Positions 6,328 to 6,533 of a DNA stretch of 6,533 nt are shown piece by piece. Position numbers and translations under genes: made by a program. The stretch comes from Tidjanibacter sp. (GTDB lineage: Bacteria > Bacteroidota > Bacteroidia > Bacteroidales > Rikenellaceae), in NCBI GenBank assembly GCA_017630115.1, contig JAGBVY010000082.1, positions 1 to 6,533 on the forward strand, in the 5' to 3' direction. Positions within the stretch are counted from its first letter, which is position 1, and every line of letters starts with the position of its first letter. The notes beneath the pieces are model-generated. The model did not search any database, was not told the DNA's origin, and saw only the letters and a program-made list of their open reading frames with translations.

Positions 6328-6344
6328 TGGTCACTTTTGGTCAC
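6328..6344 (+). promoter_or_regulatory. Direct repeat upstream of promoter, possible operator
   Basis: TGGTCAC occurs at 6328-6334 and again at 6338-6344, exactly 10 bases apart, so both copies would face the same side of the helix. The second ends 3 bases before the -33 element of the following promoter, a position suited to an activator. No regulator is identified. Confidence 0.4.
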
Positions 6345-6347
6345 CAC

Positions 6348-6378
6348 TTTGAAAATCATCATTAATTTATTATCTTTG
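6348..6378 (+). promoter_or_regulatory. Promoter of the gene at 6417
   Basis: TTTG (6348-6351), a 19-base spacer and TATCTTTG (6371-6378) match the Bacteroidota consensus fully. The predicted start of transcription is near 6384-6386, giving a leader of about 32 bases before the ATG. A perfect inverted repeat, TTATCT-TTGC-AGATAA (6370-6385), covers the -7 element and the expected start site and might bind a repressor. Confidence 0.8.
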
Positions 6379-6416
6379 CAGATAACATTTTCACATAGAA
6401 ACCAAATAGATAGGAT

Positions 6417-6533
6417 ATGGTAATCAATAGTTTTGTTATTGAAGGTGCAGTAGGCGCTGATCTATACGAAAAAATAACAGAAGCGTTCGAGCTTTGTGTT
6501 GAGTTTGATAAGTATTATGAAATCGGTAGAGTA
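6417..6533 (+). CDS. Unrecognised AT-rich gene, 5' part only
   Basis: An open frame runs from ATG at 6417 through the window end (39 codons) without a stop. It begins MVINSFVIEGAVGADLY and continues with an acidic, probably helical stretch rich in Glu, Phe and Tyr. I do not recognise a family, and there is no signal peptide in the visible part. Support comes from the full-consensus promoter placed about 40 bases upstream and from an in-frame TAG two codons before the ATG, which makes this the first possible ATG. AGGA at 6412-6415 is too close to the ATG to be a good ribosome site. GC content is 41 of 117 bases (35%), against roughly 50-55% in the genes before the tRNA, hinting at a different origin. 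It could be part of a horizontally acquired segment adjoining the tRNA gene, but this cannot be shown here. Confidence 0.6.
   Translation, partial: MVINSFVIEGAVGADLYEKITEAFELCVEFDKYYEIGRV

Noticed and set aside
6066..6365. 99-residue open frame across the spacer and tRNA-Leu
   Set aside because: It reads through a promoter, the whole tRNA gene and its terminator, so it cannot be a real protein gene.
1..6533. CRISPR array, insertion sequence or toxin-antitoxin pair
   Set aside because: I found no regularly spaced repeats, no terminal inverted repeats with a transposase, and no small gene pair of a known toxin type.

Overview
The window looks like a chromosomal segment from a member of the Bacteroidota, most likely order Bacteroidales. 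The evidence is two intergenic promoters of the Bacteroidota type (TTTG, about 19 nt, TAnnTTTG), a tRNA gene without an encoded CCA end, weak or absent Shine-Dalgarno sequences on most genes, and families typical of the phylum: an SbsA-type Ig-like protein, an outer-membrane beta-barrel protein and a DUF4296-type lipoprotein. Coding sequence up to about 5870 is near 50-55% GC by eye. I cannot assign a family or genus.

Layout: positions 1-5872 hold six genes, all on the + strand and closely spaced. They are the 3' part of an Ig-like-domain protein (1-1449), a signal-peptide-bearing outer-membrane beta-barrel protein (1486-2325), the ribosome maturation factor RbfA (2386-2739), a LolC/LolE-type FtsX-family ABC permease (2793-4046), a long DUF4296-type lipoprotein that overlaps the permease gene by 17 bases (4030-5250), and GTP cyclohydrolase I, FolE (5276-5872). 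Gaps are 25-60 bases and I see no clear promoter inside the block, so much of it is probably one transcript. Three or four products act in the cell envelope; RbfA and FolE are cytoplasmic housekeeping proteins.

Positions 5873-6185 contain no credible protein gene. This stretch has a long hairpin just after folE, a GC-rich block with local hairpins (about 5982-6105) that I cannot explain, and a promoter for the tRNA. A tRNA-Leu with anticodon CAA (6186-6269) follows, then a strong intrinsic terminator. A second promoter, with a 10-bp-spaced direct repeat upstream and a perfect inverted repeat over its -7 region, drives a gene that starts at 6417 and runs off the window. That last gene is only about 35% GC, well below its neighbours.

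I found no clear evidence of an undescribed system such as a defence locus, CRISPR array or transposon. The points most worth checking are the GC-rich block before the tRNA, the composition change and decorated promoter after it, and the long repeat-bearing extension of the DUF4296-type lipoprotein.
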